A DNA stretch of 64,000 nt, from the NCBI GenBank assembly GCA_002390205.1, contig DGOV01000094.1:1-64000 (forward strand), given 5' to 3'. Below are positions 1 to 9,490 of the stretch, piece by piece. Every line of letters begins with the position of its first letter. The stretch's first letter is position 1. The notes under the pieces are model-generated. The model saw nothing but the letters and a program-made list of their open reading frames with translations, had not been told where the DNA came from and did not search any database. The position numbers were made by a program, and so were the translations under genes. The stretch comes from Proteobacteria bacterium UBA4457. Lineage in GTDB: Bacteria > Pseudomonadota > Gammaproteobacteria > Ga0077536.

Positions 1-107
1 TTGGTGGATGTTTTCTTCACCGATACCTTTTTGGCAGACGCTTTCTTAGCGAGGGCTGTTCTTGTCTTTAAGCGCGGAGCTTTTCCGTCCTTGGTGTTTT
101 TAGCCAT
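1..107 (-). CDS. N-terminus of a Lys/Ala-rich basic protein (partial)
   Basis: The reverse strand reads an ATG at 107 followed by 35 open codons to the window edge, so only the N-terminus is present. The visible residues are dominated by Lys, Ala, Ser, Thr and Arg, including AKKASAKK and VKKTS stretches. That composition is typical of histone-H1-like or other nucleic-acid-binding tails. No domain is visible and the rest lies outside the window, so the family cannot be named. Confidence 0.5.
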   Translation of the reverse strand, partial: MAKNTKDGKAPRLKTRTALAKKASAKKVSVKKTST

Positions 108-260
108 AATTTGCATCCCACATTATCTATCTCATGGTCTTTAATCTTGAATGATTAAGGCACACGAGTTTGTTTAAAAGCGGTTTTTTGCCCGCGACAC
201 ATTAATCATTTTTAGTGCGGATCGCAATGGGATAAACCAAATTACTTCATTTCTTTTTAG

Positions 261-285
261 TATTTTGCCAAGTTTTGGCGAAATA
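261..285. repeat. Inverted repeat below the lipoprotein gene
   Basis: TATTTTGCCAA and TTGGCGAAATA are separated by GTT, giving an 11-bp stem with one G-U pair. It lies about 60 bp beyond the stop of the leftward lipoprotein gene. It could fold at the 3' end of that transcript or serve as a binding site. No U-tract follows on either strand, so a classical terminator is not shown. Confidence 0.45.
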
Positions 286-343
286 TCGCTTCCATGATGC
301 TATTGAACGGGGGTAATTGGCTTATCCTGCCTGATGTAATGAT

Positions 344-1057
344 CTATTTTGTATGAGTTACGAGTTCCATGATAAAAAGTCCTTCCTTCATCGCAGAAGA
401 GCTAGTTTTTTCACGCACTTCTAGCCGGATCAAGCCAACATCTTCGGCGTACCAGGCTTGACGCCGCTGTTCAATGATAGTTTCACCTAGATAATCACCT
501 AAGTCGACAGTCGCATTTCCTACACTAGTTACTAGCAAGCAGTTTATAAATTTACCAGCGGGTGTTGTTGTCGACGCACTAATAGATGCAATCTGATTTC
601 TCACGTTTAAATTAGCTTCAATTGTGAATAGCTTTTCCCATGGAGCGCTAGAGCTTTCTAGGGCATAGGTCGGGCTGAACGAGTACCATGAGTCTCCGAC
701 CATCGGCCGAGCAGGCAGGATCATATGCATGCCACTTATTTTACCGGCAGGGTCAGCTTGAGCATTTGTCATGTTCGAGTGTAGGAATACCCCAGCGTTG
801 TCTTTTTTGTAGACGGATGCTTTACCGGTAAGGTCTTCTAATAGGGCTGTTGTTGTGTCGGCATTGCTAACGGTATTAGTGACTCGAAGTCCATGACGTA
901 GGTACTCATTGGCATCAGTGGTGGTCTTTTCTATTGTGTATAACCAGAATCGGCCTTCTTCCATTGGCAGGAAGCTGTTGTTTTGGTCTGGTATCTTACA
1001 GCTGGTTATGGAAAGAACGACCAAGGCGGCAGATATAGCATGTAGTGACTTTTTCAT
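344..1057 (-). CDS. Putative secreted lipoprotein of unknown function
   Basis: The product is 237 aa from the ATG at 1057. This start is chosen because it gives a clean lipoprotein signal: two Lys, a hydrophobic stretch, and lipobox ITSC with the lipidated Cys at 20. Upstream in-frame TTG and ATG codons would add 12 or 4 residues. The mature part begins with polar residues and looks like a beta-rich globular domain. I recognise no family. It stands alone, divergent from the cytochrome pair. The Ser after the Cys (CKIPDQ gives Lys at +2) does not suggest inner-membrane retention, so the outer membrane is likely. Confidence 0.7.
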   Translation of the reverse strand: MKKSLHAISAALVVLSITSCKIPDQNNSFLPMEEGRFWLYTIEKTTTDANEYLRHGLRVTNTVSNADTTTALLEDLTGKASVYKKDNAGVFLHSNMTNAQADPAGKISGMHMILPARPMVGDSWYSFSPTYALESSSAPWEKLFTIEANLNVRNQIASISASTTTPAGKFINCLLVTSVGNATVDLGDYLGETIIEQRRQAWYAEDVGLIRLEVREKTSSSAMKEGLFIMELVTHTK

Positions 1058-1235
1058 ATAAATTAGCATTATGGTTAAATAATAAGCTTCCAACTGTTAT
1101 ATCAGATCCACTGGTCATATTATAAATTAGTGAAGACCTCTTCCCCTAAGCAGGCGGGTTTAGTAGTATTTGCGCTTCAAGCAGCTATAAACTCGTAGTT
1201 TAGAGCTTATAGAATCAAATCAAGAGAGGATTTAA

Positions 1236-1553
1236 ATGGTTTTTCGAATATTCTTTGCCTCATTGTTGCTGATGTTTCTTTCCTTCGGCTCTTTAGCTGA
1301 TGGGGATGTGGCGCAAGGAGAGATTAAGGCAGAAACTTGTTTAGGATGTCATGCTGTGACTGGATACAATAACGTTTATCCGACTTATCATGTGCCAAAA
1401 CTCGGTGGGCAAAGCGCTGGATATATAGCGAGCGCTCTTATTGCGTATAAAAACGGTACGCGCGTGCATGGGACTATGCATGCGAATGCGGCAGATCTGA
1501 CGGATACAGATATCGCAGACATTGCCGCTTTTATGTCTTCTTATAAAAAATAA
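1236..1553 (+). CDS. Small periplasmic class I cytochrome c
   Basis: The 105-aa protein has a Sec signal peptide (about residues 1-21), then one haem-binding motif CLGCH (Cys35, Cys38, His39). Met81, in a HGTMHANAADLT context, is the likely distal haem ligand. This is the layout of the cytochrome c4/c553-like class I monohaem family. The next gene, 19 bp downstream, encodes a second cytochrome of the same type, so the two probably form one operon. The role would be periplasmic electron transfer; the partner oxidase or dehydrogenase is not encoded nearby. Confidence 0.88.
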   Translation: MVFRIFFASLLLMFLSFGSLADGDVAQGEIKAETCLGCHAVTGYNNVYPTYHVPKLGGQSAGYIASALIAYKNGTRVHGTMHANAADLTDTDIADIAAFMSSYKK

Positions 1554-1572
1554 ATACTAGTTTTAGGAGCTA

Positions 1573-1926
1573 ATGAAGATAATGTATAGATTGATTCTGA
1601 TCGCATCGGTTTTGCTTTCTAATAGCTTGATGGCGGGTCACCACGAGCAAGATGAGGATGCAGGCTTAACATTTGAGGATAAATTGGCTGCTTGTTCAGC
1701 TTGTCATGGCGTGAATGGTGATCAGCCTTTAATGCCAGATTACCCAATACTTTCTGGGCAGTATCAGGATTATCTTGAGGAAGCCTTGACGGCGTATAAG
1801 ACCGGGAGACGGCAGCATATGATAATGAATATGCAGGTTCAAGCTTTGGCTTTAACCGACGCTGATATTTCTAAGCTCGCAGCCTATTTTGCTTCGAAGC
1901 CCGGCTTAATAGGTCTAGGCGAGTAA
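1573..1926 (+). CDS. Small periplasmic class I cytochrome c
   Basis: The 117-aa protein has a signal peptide ending near MAGHH, haem motif CSACH (Cys41, Cys44, His45) and a Met-rich stretch (residues 83-87) that would supply the distal ligand. AGGAG at 1565-1569 precedes two in-frame ATGs, at 1573 and 1582. The first is kept here, but the second has better spacing. The protein is paralogous in layout to the preceding cytochrome and closely linked to it, which suggests a two-cytochrome unit or two halves of a split dihaem c4. Confidence 0.87.
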   Translation: MKIMYRLILIASVLLSNSLMAGHHEQDEDAGLTFEDKLAACSACHGVNGDQPLMPDYPILSGQYQDYLEEALTAYKTGRRQHMIMNMQVQALALTDADISKLAAYFASKPGLIGLGE

Positions 1927-2090
1927 TGCTGACTGTTGCCGCGCAGTTATCGTATAGTCTCTAAGTGGGCTTATTCGGCTTGGTGTGCGTATGAATAGTT
2001 CAGGTACACTATAAAGCTTACACAAACTTAATTAGTTTTCTCACTAGTTTGAGAGCATTGTGTTCCAATAAGTGACTAATTTGGTATCCT

Positions 2091-3368
2091 ATGCGCAATA
2101 TTCTTGGAAACATTTCTCAGCTTTCGGTTGCGACTACTGTATTCGGACTCAGCTTGCTTTGCACCGGCTGGTTCTTCTTTTCCCAGCCACAAGCAAAATC
2201 TAAGCCGGTTGCAGAAAGAATTTTCTATGTGGAAACTTTGCGCCCGCAGCCTCAAGATGTTCAACCTATAATCCAAACGTTTGGCTCTGTGCGCGCATCT
2301 AGGACAGCTGAAATTCGATCCATGGTTCAGGGCCGTGTGATTTTTTTGAGCGAGAGATTTCAGAATGGTCATTTTGTTGAAAAAGGAACAAAGCTTGTCG
2401 GTATTGATTCGAGTGATTTTGAATCTGCTTTGTCAGACCGTCGAGCGGAGCTAGATCGTGACGAAGCCATTTTTACCGAATTGGAAGGTGAGCTAGTATG
2501 GGAGAGGCGTCTGAAGGTTGGCGTGGGACAGCAATTAGAGCTGGCTGACCAAGAGCGTATCCGTGCAAGAGAATTGCTAGATCAAGGACTTCTAAGTAAG
2601 AAGGCTTTTGATGCTGCTGAGTCAGAATTTTTAAAAATTGAACAAGCGCGTATGCAGCACGAACAAACTATCTCTCGTCTCGATTCTCGAATTGAGCAAC
2701 AAACCGCTGCAGTAGTTATAGCAAAAACAGCGGTTAGAGATGCGCAGCGAGACTTGGAAGACACCAATATTTACGCCCCGTTCTCGGGACATATTTCTGG
2801 AGTTGGGCTCGGTTTAGGACAGAGAGTTGCGATTGGCGAGGGTGTTGGGCGGCTGATATCCTCGACTGAATTAGAGGTAATGTTTGATTTACCCGAGTCA
2901 GACTTTTCGCGAATTTTAAGTGAGCCATCTACTGGGAGTAATTTGCCAACAGAAAGCTTAATTGGAAAGCCATTAAAAATTTTGTGGCGCTTGGGCGGGT
3001 TAGTGAGGACATTTGGAGCAGAGCTTTCACGCATTGGTTCCGAAATTGATCCGTCGGTAGGCGGCATCCAGATTTATGCGGCGTTGGAGTCTGAGGCTTA
3101 TCTAGAGGGAATTAGAGCGGGCGCATTCGTCGAAGTAGAGATGGTCGATCAAATTTACAAAAATGTTTTTAAATTGCCTGTTAGTGCTCTGTCCAACGAG
3201 GACACGCTTTATCTTATTGTGGATGGCCGGTTGAAAAAATTTAACGTCAAGGTATTACGTATAGTTGATGGTGATATGTTGATAAATGCCATGCTTCCTA
3301 ATGATGCAGTTGTCGTTAGTAGGGTGTTCTCGGAAATAGGCGAAGGTTTGAAAGCCGAGACCTTATAA
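2091..3368 (+). CDS. RND efflux periplasmic adaptor (membrane fusion protein)
   Basis: The 425-aa protein has one N-terminal membrane segment (about 12-30), a split lipoyl/beta-barrel core, and a long alpha-hairpin rich in Glu, Arg and Gln (about 105-215). The returning barrel strand APFSGHISGV follows. This is the order seen in the HlyD/AcrA adaptor family. The RND pump gene starts a few bases downstream, so the two should form one inner-membrane/periplasmic export complex. No outer-membrane TolC-type partner lies next to them, so one must be shared from elsewhere. Substrate unknown. Confidence 0.9.
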   Translation: MRNILGNISQLSVATTVFGLSLLCTGWFFFSQPQAKSKPVAERIFYVETLRPQPQDVQPIIQTFGSVRASRTAEIRSMVQGRVIFLSERFQNGHFVEKGTKLVGIDSSDFESALSDRRAELDRDEAIFTELEGELVWERRLKVGVGQQLELADQERIRARELLDQGLLSKKAFDAAESEFLKIEQARMQHEQTISRLDSRIEQQTAAVVIAKTAVRDAQRDLEDTNIYAPFSGHISGVGLGLGQRVAIGEGVGRLISSTELEVMFDLPESDFSRILSEPSTGSNLPTESLIGKPLKILWRLGGLVRTFGAELSRIGSEIDPSVGGIQIYAALESEAYLEGIRAGAFVEVEMVDQIYKNVFKLPVSALSNEDTLYLIVDGRLKKFNVKVLRIVDGDMLINAMLPNDAVVVSRVFSEIGEGLKAETL

Positions 3369-3386
3369 CCGGTGGCATCATATTCC

Positions 3387-6300
3387 ATGATCAGATTTTT
3401 TGCTCAACATCGCACAGCTGCTAACTTATTGTTAGCTCTCATGGTGGTTTGTGGCATTACTGCTATCGGAAAAATAAATAGACAGTTTTTCCCGGATTTT
3501 GGTATTGATATTGTCACGGTTTCTGTGGCATGGCCTGGAGCTTCTGCATCCGACGTTGAAAAAAATATTATTCAGTCTATAGAACCTGAGCTTCGTTTTT
3601 TAAATGGGGTGAAGAAAATAGGGTCGACAGCCTATGAAGGGCGGGCATCGGTCGTCATCGAATTTGATCCAGGGCACAGCATGCAGGAAGCTCTTTCAGA
3701 CATTGAGTCTGCCGTAGGGCAAGTCACGACCCTGCCCGACAATTCTGAGCGGCCAGAAATTAAACGGATAGTGAGATATGAAAGTATTTCAAAATTGGTT
3801 GTTTCTGGAGACTTTACGGAGCGGTCTTTGAGGGAAAGAGCCCGCCATATAAGAGACGACTTGCTTGAAAGAGGAATCGATCGAGTTGACCTCTCCGGCA
3901 TCAGACACGATGAAATATGGGTTGAAATGAAACCTCAGGCGCTGCACCAGTATGATCTTGAGTTGAAGGATGTTGCGGATACGATACGCGCAACGTCTCA
4001 GGACATTCCAGCAGGAGAATTAGGGGGCGGGGAAAGCCAAGTGCGAAGCCTTGGGTTGCTTACTAAAGCTCGCGAGATATCCCAAGTAGAAATTAAGGCG
4101 TTGTCAGATGGCCGTAGGATTCTATTGGGAGACATTTCTAGTGTGTCAGAATCTTACCGCGAAGAAGATAATCGGGTGTACAGGCATGGAAAAAATGCGA
4201 TCGAGTTAGACATAAAAAGATCCATTAACACCGATGCCTTAGATTCTTCTGAAACGGTCAGTAATTACGTGGAGGAACTCAATAGTAGGCTTCCGCCGCA
4301 GATCCAAGTCGAGCAATATGATGTTCGTGCGAAATCTATTCGAGAGAGAATCGATTTGCTACTTCGAAACGGTATTGGTGGTTTAATTTTAGTTTTGGCA
4401 GTTTTGTTTTTGTTTTTAAACGCTCGAGTTGCGATCTGGGTTGCAATAGGCATTCCAGCTTCATTGCTGGCTACAGTTGCTATTATGTGGGTGAGTGGCC
4501 AGACAATTAATATGATCAGTCTTTTTGGAATGATTATGGCCATAGGTATTGTAGTTGACGACGCTATCGTAGTAGGAGAGCATGCAGAATACCAATTTCG
4601 TCAGGGATTGTCGTCATTAGAGGCTGCTGTGACTGGCGCTACTAGAATGGCAGCCCCTGTGCTTGCTTCGACAATGACAACAGTGGCAGCTTTCTTACCG
4701 TTGTTTGTCATTTCAGGGATTATGGGTCAAATAATCTCAGCGATTCCGTTTGTAGTAGTTGCGGTGCTCGTCGCCAGTTTAGTAGAGTGTTTTTTGGTAT
4801 TGCCAGCCCACCTTGCGCATTCCTTAAAACGAGAGGATACGACATCTCAAAAAGCTGGTTTCCGTGTTTGGTTTGATAATGGGTTCGAACAATTTAAAGA
4901 GTTCAAATTCAAACGGTTTACTCGTTTTTCGGTACGTAACAGATATGCAACTGTGGTCTTTGCTGTTGCTGCTTTAATTATATCAGTCGGCGCTGTTTTA
5001 GGAGGAAGAGTAGGTTACCAGTTTTTCCCATCTCCTGAGGCAGAAACCATATATGCCAAATTAGAAATGAGGAAAGGAACTTCCAGAGAGGAAACCAAGC
5101 GCGCCATTTTGGCTGTTGAGGGGAGTTTATACGGCGCGCTTACTGAAATGGATGTTGACCCAAATGACTTGGTTGTTATGACGCTTGCGAAGACTGGTGT
5201 TTCTGTTGGGACAGGAGGTCAAATGTCCCTAGGCAGCGATAGTACTTTAGCGGGAGTGCATGCTGAGTTGGTTTCTTCAGAGGAACGAGACATGAAGGCC
5301 TCAGAAGTTATTCAAGCCTGGCGCAAAGCAGTTTCTATCCCCAATAATGCCTCTTCTTTGACATTTGAGTCACAAAGAAGCGGCCCACCTGGCGGAGACT
5401 TAGATGTGCGGCTTTCAGGTGGATCGGTGGCGAAATTGAAGGAGGCAGCACAGGAAGTAGCATTGCTTCTAAGCAAGTATAGTGGAGTCAGCGACATTGA
5501 GGACAATCTCCCATATGGAAAACCAGAAACGCATATACAGCTTAATAGTCGAGGAAGAGCTTTAGGTTTTTCTACAGTTTCTTTGGCAAATCAAGTACGT
5601 GACGCAGTGGATGGTATCGTCGCGAAGCGGTTTCCAAGAGGAGAGGAGGAAGTCTGGATACGGGTCCAATATGATAGGGATTTGGTGAGAGCAGGATTGC
5701 TAAATAAATTATATGTTCGTGCTCCTGATGGGTCTAGAGTAAAGCTGATGGGAGTTGCTGATTTTAAAAAAGAAACAGGCTTTTCGATTATTCGACGAGA
5801 GGATGGTCAGCGAGAGGTCTCAATTAGAGCTGAAGTAGACATGACAATGACTAGGCCACAGTATCTAAGACAGGGCTTAGTCCGTGATGGGTTAGAAGAT
5901 ATATGTAACCGGTACGGGTTGACTTACAAGTTTGGTGGTCGCGCGCAAGAGGAAAAAGAAACGACTTCAGATATGCTTGTCGGAACAGTTCTGGGTCTTG
6001 TTTTTATTTACATCATTTTGGCTTGGGTTTTTTCTAGCTATGTCAGGCCATTCGTCATTATGGCTGTGATACCTACAGGATTTGTAGGCGCAGTTTTAGG
6101 GCATGCCATTTGGGGCTTTGATCTAACTATCCTGAGTATTTTTGCTATTCTTGGACTATCTGGAATTGTGATTAATGATTCAATAGTTTTGGTTAAAACG
6201 GTCGATGAAAGAGCAGTTAAGGAGACTTTGCTAGACGCTGTTGTTAATGGAAGTGGAGATCGATTACGGGCTGTTATTTTGACTTCCGCGACTACGATAG

Positions 6301-6488
6301 GAGGGCTTTTGCCTTTGCTTTTCGAAACAAGTTTACAGGCACAATTTTTAATACCTATGGCGTTGACGCTTGTATTTGGTCTTGCGTTAACGACTTTTAT
6401 TGTTTTAATTCTAATTCCTGCATTGATCTTGATTGAAGATGATATCTGCCGATTTTTCAGTAATAAAATATTCACCAAAGAACTATAG
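3387..6488 (+). CDS. RND-family efflux transporter, inner-membrane pump
   Basis: The product is 1033 aa from the ATG at 3387, the normal length for an RND pump. A GTG at 3372 would add five residues, but the start MIRFFAQHRTAAN matches the usual N-terminus of this subgroup. The sequence shows the duplicated architecture: a membrane helix at about 10-30, a large periplasmic domain, a helix bundle containing GIVVDDAIVVGEH (the proton-relay Asp pair), then a second copy. It works with the adaptor encoded just upstream, using proton motive force for export. The type is closer to uncharacterised hydrophobe/amphiphile exporters than to AcrB. Its stop overlaps the stop of the convergent MATE gene by 6 nt. 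Confidence 0.93.
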   Translation: MIRFFAQHRTAANLLLALMVVCGITAIGKINRQFFPDFGIDIVTVSVAWPGASASDVEKNIIQSIEPELRFLNGVKKIGSTAYEGRASVVIEFDPGHSMQEALSDIESAVGQVTTLPDNSERPEIKRIVRYESISKLVVSGDFTERSLRERARHIRDDLLERGIDRVDLSGIRHDEIWVEMKPQALHQYDLELKDVADTIRATSQDIPAGELGGGESQVRSLGLLTKAREISQVEIKALSDGRRILLGDISSVSESYREEDNRVYRHGKNAIELDIKRSINTDALDSSETVSNYVEELNSRLPPQIQVEQYDVRAKSIRERIDLLLRNGIGGLILVLAVLFLFLNARVAIWVAIGIPASLLATVAIMWVSGQTINMISLFGMIMAIGIVVDDAIVVGEHAEYQFRQGLSSLEAAVTGATRMAAPVLASTMTTVAAFLPLFVISGIMGQIISAIPFVVVAVLVASLVECFLVLPAHLAHSLKREDTTSQKAGFRVWFDNGFEQFKEFKFKRFTRFSVRNRYATVVFAVAALIISVGAVLGGRVGYQFFPSPEAETIYAKLEMRKGTSREETKRAILAVEGSLYGALTEMDVDPNDLVVMTLAKTGVSVGTGGQMSLGSDSTLAGVHAELVSSEERDMKASEVIQAWRKAVSIPNNASSLTFESQRSGPPGGDLDVRLSGGSVAKLKEAAQEVALLLSKYSGVSDIEDNLPYGKPETHIQLNSRGRALGFSTVSLANQVRDAVDGIVAKRFPRGEEEVWIRVQYDRDLVRAGLLNKLYVRAPDGSRVKLMGVADFKKETGFSIIRREDGQREVSIRAEVDMTMTRPQYLRQGLVRDGLEDICNRYGLTYKFGGRAQEEKETTSDMLVGTVLGLVFIYIILAWVFSSYVRPFVIMAVIPTGFVGAVLGHAIWGFDLTILSIFAILGLSGIVINDSIVLVKTVDERAVKETLLDAVVNGSGDRLRAVILTSATTIGGLLPLLFETSLQAQFLIPMALTLVFGLALTTFIVLILIPALILIEDDICRFFSNKIFTKEL

Positions 6489-7817
6489 CTGAATTTTGGT
6501 CCACTTCCTCCCGATCCAAAAGTTAATCCAGATCCCGGTTTGCACCATTCGATAAACTAACTGGGTTAACCAAATCGCGGTAAGACCGTAACCTAGAACG
6601 GGCCCTATTAAATAGGCTATCGGCAAGAAAACAACCCATTGACCTAAGACTACAACAGTCATTACACGACGCGTATCACCCGCCCCCAGCAATGCACCTT
6701 GGAGGACAACGCCTGTTGCCTCATATAAAATGCTAATACCTATTAGCCGCATGGGCCAGATGGCGAGGTCAAAAGTGTCGGGAGCTAACTTGTACAGCGA
6801 GTTCAGGATGATTTCAGGTGCCACTACAAATGGCAGTCCAATCAGAAACATTCCGAAAAAAGCTACTTTAGACACATCCCAACCCCACTCCACTGCATCT
6901 TCCGCATCGCCTTTCCCTAAAGCTTGCCCGACCAACGTTGCAGCGGCCAACCCCATTCCCATTCCGGGTAGCAAGGTTATAAGCCACATAGTGATTAGAA
7001 CATTAGCCGCAGCGACCTCTGCCACTCCTATTTTTCCGATAATCCAAAACATTACGATGAATCCTGCGGCAAAAAACATCTGTTGTATGCCGTTAGGTAA
7101 CGACAATTTGATTAGCTGATAAATTTCATTTGGCCTTGGGAGTCTCTTTAAGAAACCGTGTTGTCGAGCATGCCTAAATCCCAGAATGAAATAAGTTAAG
7201 GTGCCAAAGCCGATTGCAATTACTGACGCGATAGCAGCACCATCAACTCCAAGTTTAGGAGCTCCTAGATTGCCGAAGATGAGAATATAATTTAAGAAGA
7301 TGTTGACGGCGTGCATTGAAACCAGTGATTTCAAGTAAAGCCATGTCATATCTACTGCGTTCCAATATCCCCGAAACGCAAAATTTGCCGCCACAAAAAC
7401 AATACTGATTGCCCTGATCTGTAGGTAAGGAATTCCAAGTTCAGCCACGTTTGGATCACTGCTCAGAATGGGGAAGAATTTTGGTGCTAACCAAATAAGT
7501 CCGAGTGTTAAGAACGGGCTTGCAATTAATATGACTACCAGCGCCGTATTGAGACAATGAGCTGTAGTGTCGCTCCTTCCTTGTCCTTTTTGTCGTGACG
7601 CAGATGCCTGCACCCCTGTAGATAGACCAAGGAGTAAAGCTTGGGAAAAAAAAAGTATGAACCCCCCAAATCCTACTGCTGCTAATGCTGCATTACTCTC
7701 GCTCAATCGGCTGACCATAGCCGTATCTACTAAGTTTAAGATATTTTGAGAGACCATAGCGCCGATAATAGGGAGCGCTAATACTGTTATGCGACGCACG
7801 CGTTGTGATTCAAGCAA
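6483..7817 (-). CDS. MATE-family efflux transporter
   Basis: The 444-aa protein has about 12 hydrophobic segments in two similar halves. The N-terminal signature ALPIIGAMVSQNILNLVDTA is characteristic of multidrug and toxic compound extrusion carriers, and the length is typical. It would export cationic drugs or metabolites using an ion gradient. The only start that includes the first helix fully is a TTG at 7817 or an in-frame GTG six codons later; neither has a clear Shine-Dalgarno. Its 3' end overlaps the RND pump tail-to-tail. It is divergent from the amidase gene. Confidence 0.88.
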   Translation of the reverse strand: MLESQRVRRITVLALPIIGAMVSQNILNLVDTAMVSRLSESNAALAAVGFGGFILFFSQALLLGLSTGVQASASRQKGQGRSDTTAHCLNTALVVILIASPFLTLGLIWLAPKFFPILSSDPNVAELGIPYLQIRAISIVFVAANFAFRGYWNAVDMTWLYLKSLVSMHAVNIFLNYILIFGNLGAPKLGVDGAAIASVIAIGFGTLTYFILGFRHARQHGFLKRLPRPNEIYQLIKLSLPNGIQQMFFAAGFIVMFWIIGKIGVAEVAAANVLITMWLITLLPGMGMGLAAATLVGQALGKGDAEDAVEWGWDVSKVAFFGMFLIGLPFVVAPEIILNSLYKLAPDTFDLAIWPMRLIGISILYEATGVVLQGALLGAGDTRRVMTVVVLGQWVVFLPIAYLIGPVLGYGLTAIWLTQLVYRMVQTGIWINFWIGRKWTKIQL

Positions 7818-7960
7818 GATTTTGGGCTTTATGTTTGGTAAATTGTAAGGTCAGTCGAAGTCGGTAATTTTTCGACAAGTTGTGAGCACAGCATATATCC
7901 TTAGTTAGCAAGAAGCCATGACAGCTTCGGCGTGTGATGACATTTAGGAGTAGAGCGGCA

Positions 7961-9397
7961 ATGCATTATAAGAATGAGCTTGATGATTTAGATGCTACTG
8001 CAATGGCAGACTTAGTTCGGGCTGGCGAGATCTCTGCCTTGGAGTTGGTTGATAATTCGATTTATCGATGTGAGCAAGTGAATGGACTGTTAAATGCGGT
8101 AATAACCGAAATGTTTGACGACGCTCGTCAGAAAGCAAGTAAAAAAATCCCTGAAGGTCCTTTTGCAGGAGTTCCTTTTTTAATGAAGGACTTTGCAGCG
8201 GAGGTAGCGGGCGTCGCCTTTCAAGAAGGGAGTTGTTTTCTAAAAGATTATATTCCCTCTCAGGACTCAGAGATTTACACACGATTTTGCAGATCAGGCC
8301 TTATTACCATTGGTAAAACAAATCTGCCCGAATTTGCTATTGGAGTGACAACAGAGCCAAAACTATTTGGTTCTACTCATAATCCCTGGGATTTGACGAG
8401 AACACCAGGAGGGTCTAGTGGAGGCGCGGGGGCAGCAGTTGCAGCTAGAGTCGTACCAATGGCTCATGGAAATGATGTTGGAGGTTCTATACGAATTCCT
8501 GCTTCTGCTTGCGGTTTGGTAGGTTTGAAGCCCACGAGAGGTCGTTCTACTTTAGCTCCACATTATGGTGATCTACTTGGAGGTTTTTTTGTTGAGAATG
8601 GCTTGACCCGAAGTGTCCGGGACTGCGCTGGTTTGTTGGATGTGATTTCAGGGCCAGGTATTGGAGAGCCCTATATGGCAGCTCCTCGTGTAGGTCTATA
8701 TGCGGACGATATTGGCAAAGACCCCGGGAATTTAAAAATTGCTTATTCGACAGTCACTCCTCTCGGAGATCCGCTAGATGAAGAGTGCATCAAAGCTATT
8801 TTAGCTACTGCTAAAACTTGTGAAGAACTTGGCTTTCAAGTTTCAGAAGCAGCTCCTTCCTTTGATGCGATGGAACTTTGGACGAAATTTACATCGCTGC
8901 TTGCCTCTGGCGTGGCCTGGGCAATGTCAGATTGGAGTCGGCGGCTCGGACGAGATCTTTCAGAGAGTGATTTTGAGGAATTCGTTTGGGCTTTTGGTCA
9001 GCGTGGATTTGCGCTCAGCGCATCAGAATACCTTCTGGCTATGCAAGATGTACAGGCTCAGGTTAGGGCAATAAGCTCATTTTATGAAGAGCATGATATT
9101 TGGCTCACTACGACTTTGGGTCAGCCTCCTGTAGAGCTTGGCACCTTGGTTTATCAAGGTGACCCTTTTGAGTTGCGCAGAAGAATGGCTAGATTTTCTC
9201 CTTACACCTACTTGAGCAACGCTACAGGACAGCCGTCTATTTCTCTTCCTTTGCATTGGACAGAAGATAACTTGCCTGTAGGTTTGCATTTTACCGCTCG
9301 TACCGGTTGTGAAAATATTTTGATTCGCTTGGCGTCAAAGCTTGAAGAGGCTTTGCCTTGGGCGCATCGGAAGCCATCAATATGCGAGGTTCTATGA
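7961..9397 (+). CDS. Amidase-signature family amidohydrolase
   Basis: The product is 478 aa from the ATG at 7961; GTG/ATG starts at 7934 and 7937 are possible, but AGGAG at 7946-7950 favours 7961. The Ser-cisSer-Lys triad is visible: Lys in FLMKDF (about 76), the GGSSGG motif (about 151-156) and the nucleophile Ser in GGSIR (about 176). Proteins of this family hydrolyse amides or act as GatA; there are no GatB/GatC neighbours, so catabolic amide hydrolysis is more likely. The stop forms an ATGA overlap with a 17-codon open frame that leads nowhere. Confidence 0.88.
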   Translation: MHYKNELDDLDATAMADLVRAGEISALELVDNSIYRCEQVNGLLNAVITEMFDDARQKASKKIPEGPFAGVPFLMKDFAAEVAGVAFQEGSCFLKDYIPSQDSEIYTRFCRSGLITIGKTNLPEFAIGVTTEPKLFGSTHNPWDLTRTPGGSSGGAGAAVAARVVPMAHGNDVGGSIRIPASACGLVGLKPTRGRSTLAPHYGDLLGGFFVENGLTRSVRDCAGLLDVISGPGIGEPYMAAPRVGLYADDIGKDPGNLKIAYSTVTPLGDPLDEECIKAILATAKTCEELGFQVSEAAPSFDAMELWTKFTSLLASGVAWAMSDWSRRLGRDLSESDFEEFVWAFGQRGFALSASEYLLAMQDVQAQVRAISSFYEEHDIWLTTTLGQPPVELGTLVYQGDPFELRRRMARFSPYTYLSNATGQPSISLPLHWTEDNLPVGLHFTARTGCENILIRLASKLEEALPWAHRKPSICEVL

Positions 9398-9447
9398 ATG
9401 ATATTACTCGTGAATCTTTCAGCCTAGGTGTGAGTACTAATCTTTAG
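9394..9447 (+). other. 17-codon open frame coupled to the amidase stop
   Basis: An ATG at 9394 overlaps the amidase TGA in an ATGA arrangement and opens 17 codons ending in TAG. It is too short for a known protein. It may be the residue of a lost downstream gene or chance. Very weak evidence of coding. Confidence 0.15.
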
Positions 9448-9490
9448 TCGATTCGTCACCGGAGATGGAAAAAAGATTACTTTCTTCCTG

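Noticed and set aside
2076..2372. Minus-strand open frame opposite the RND adaptor start
   Set aside because: It overlaps a well-supported gene and has no family features.
6038..6478. 146-codon minus frame opposite the RND pump end
   Set aside because: A shadow of the helix-rich coding sequence on the other strand.
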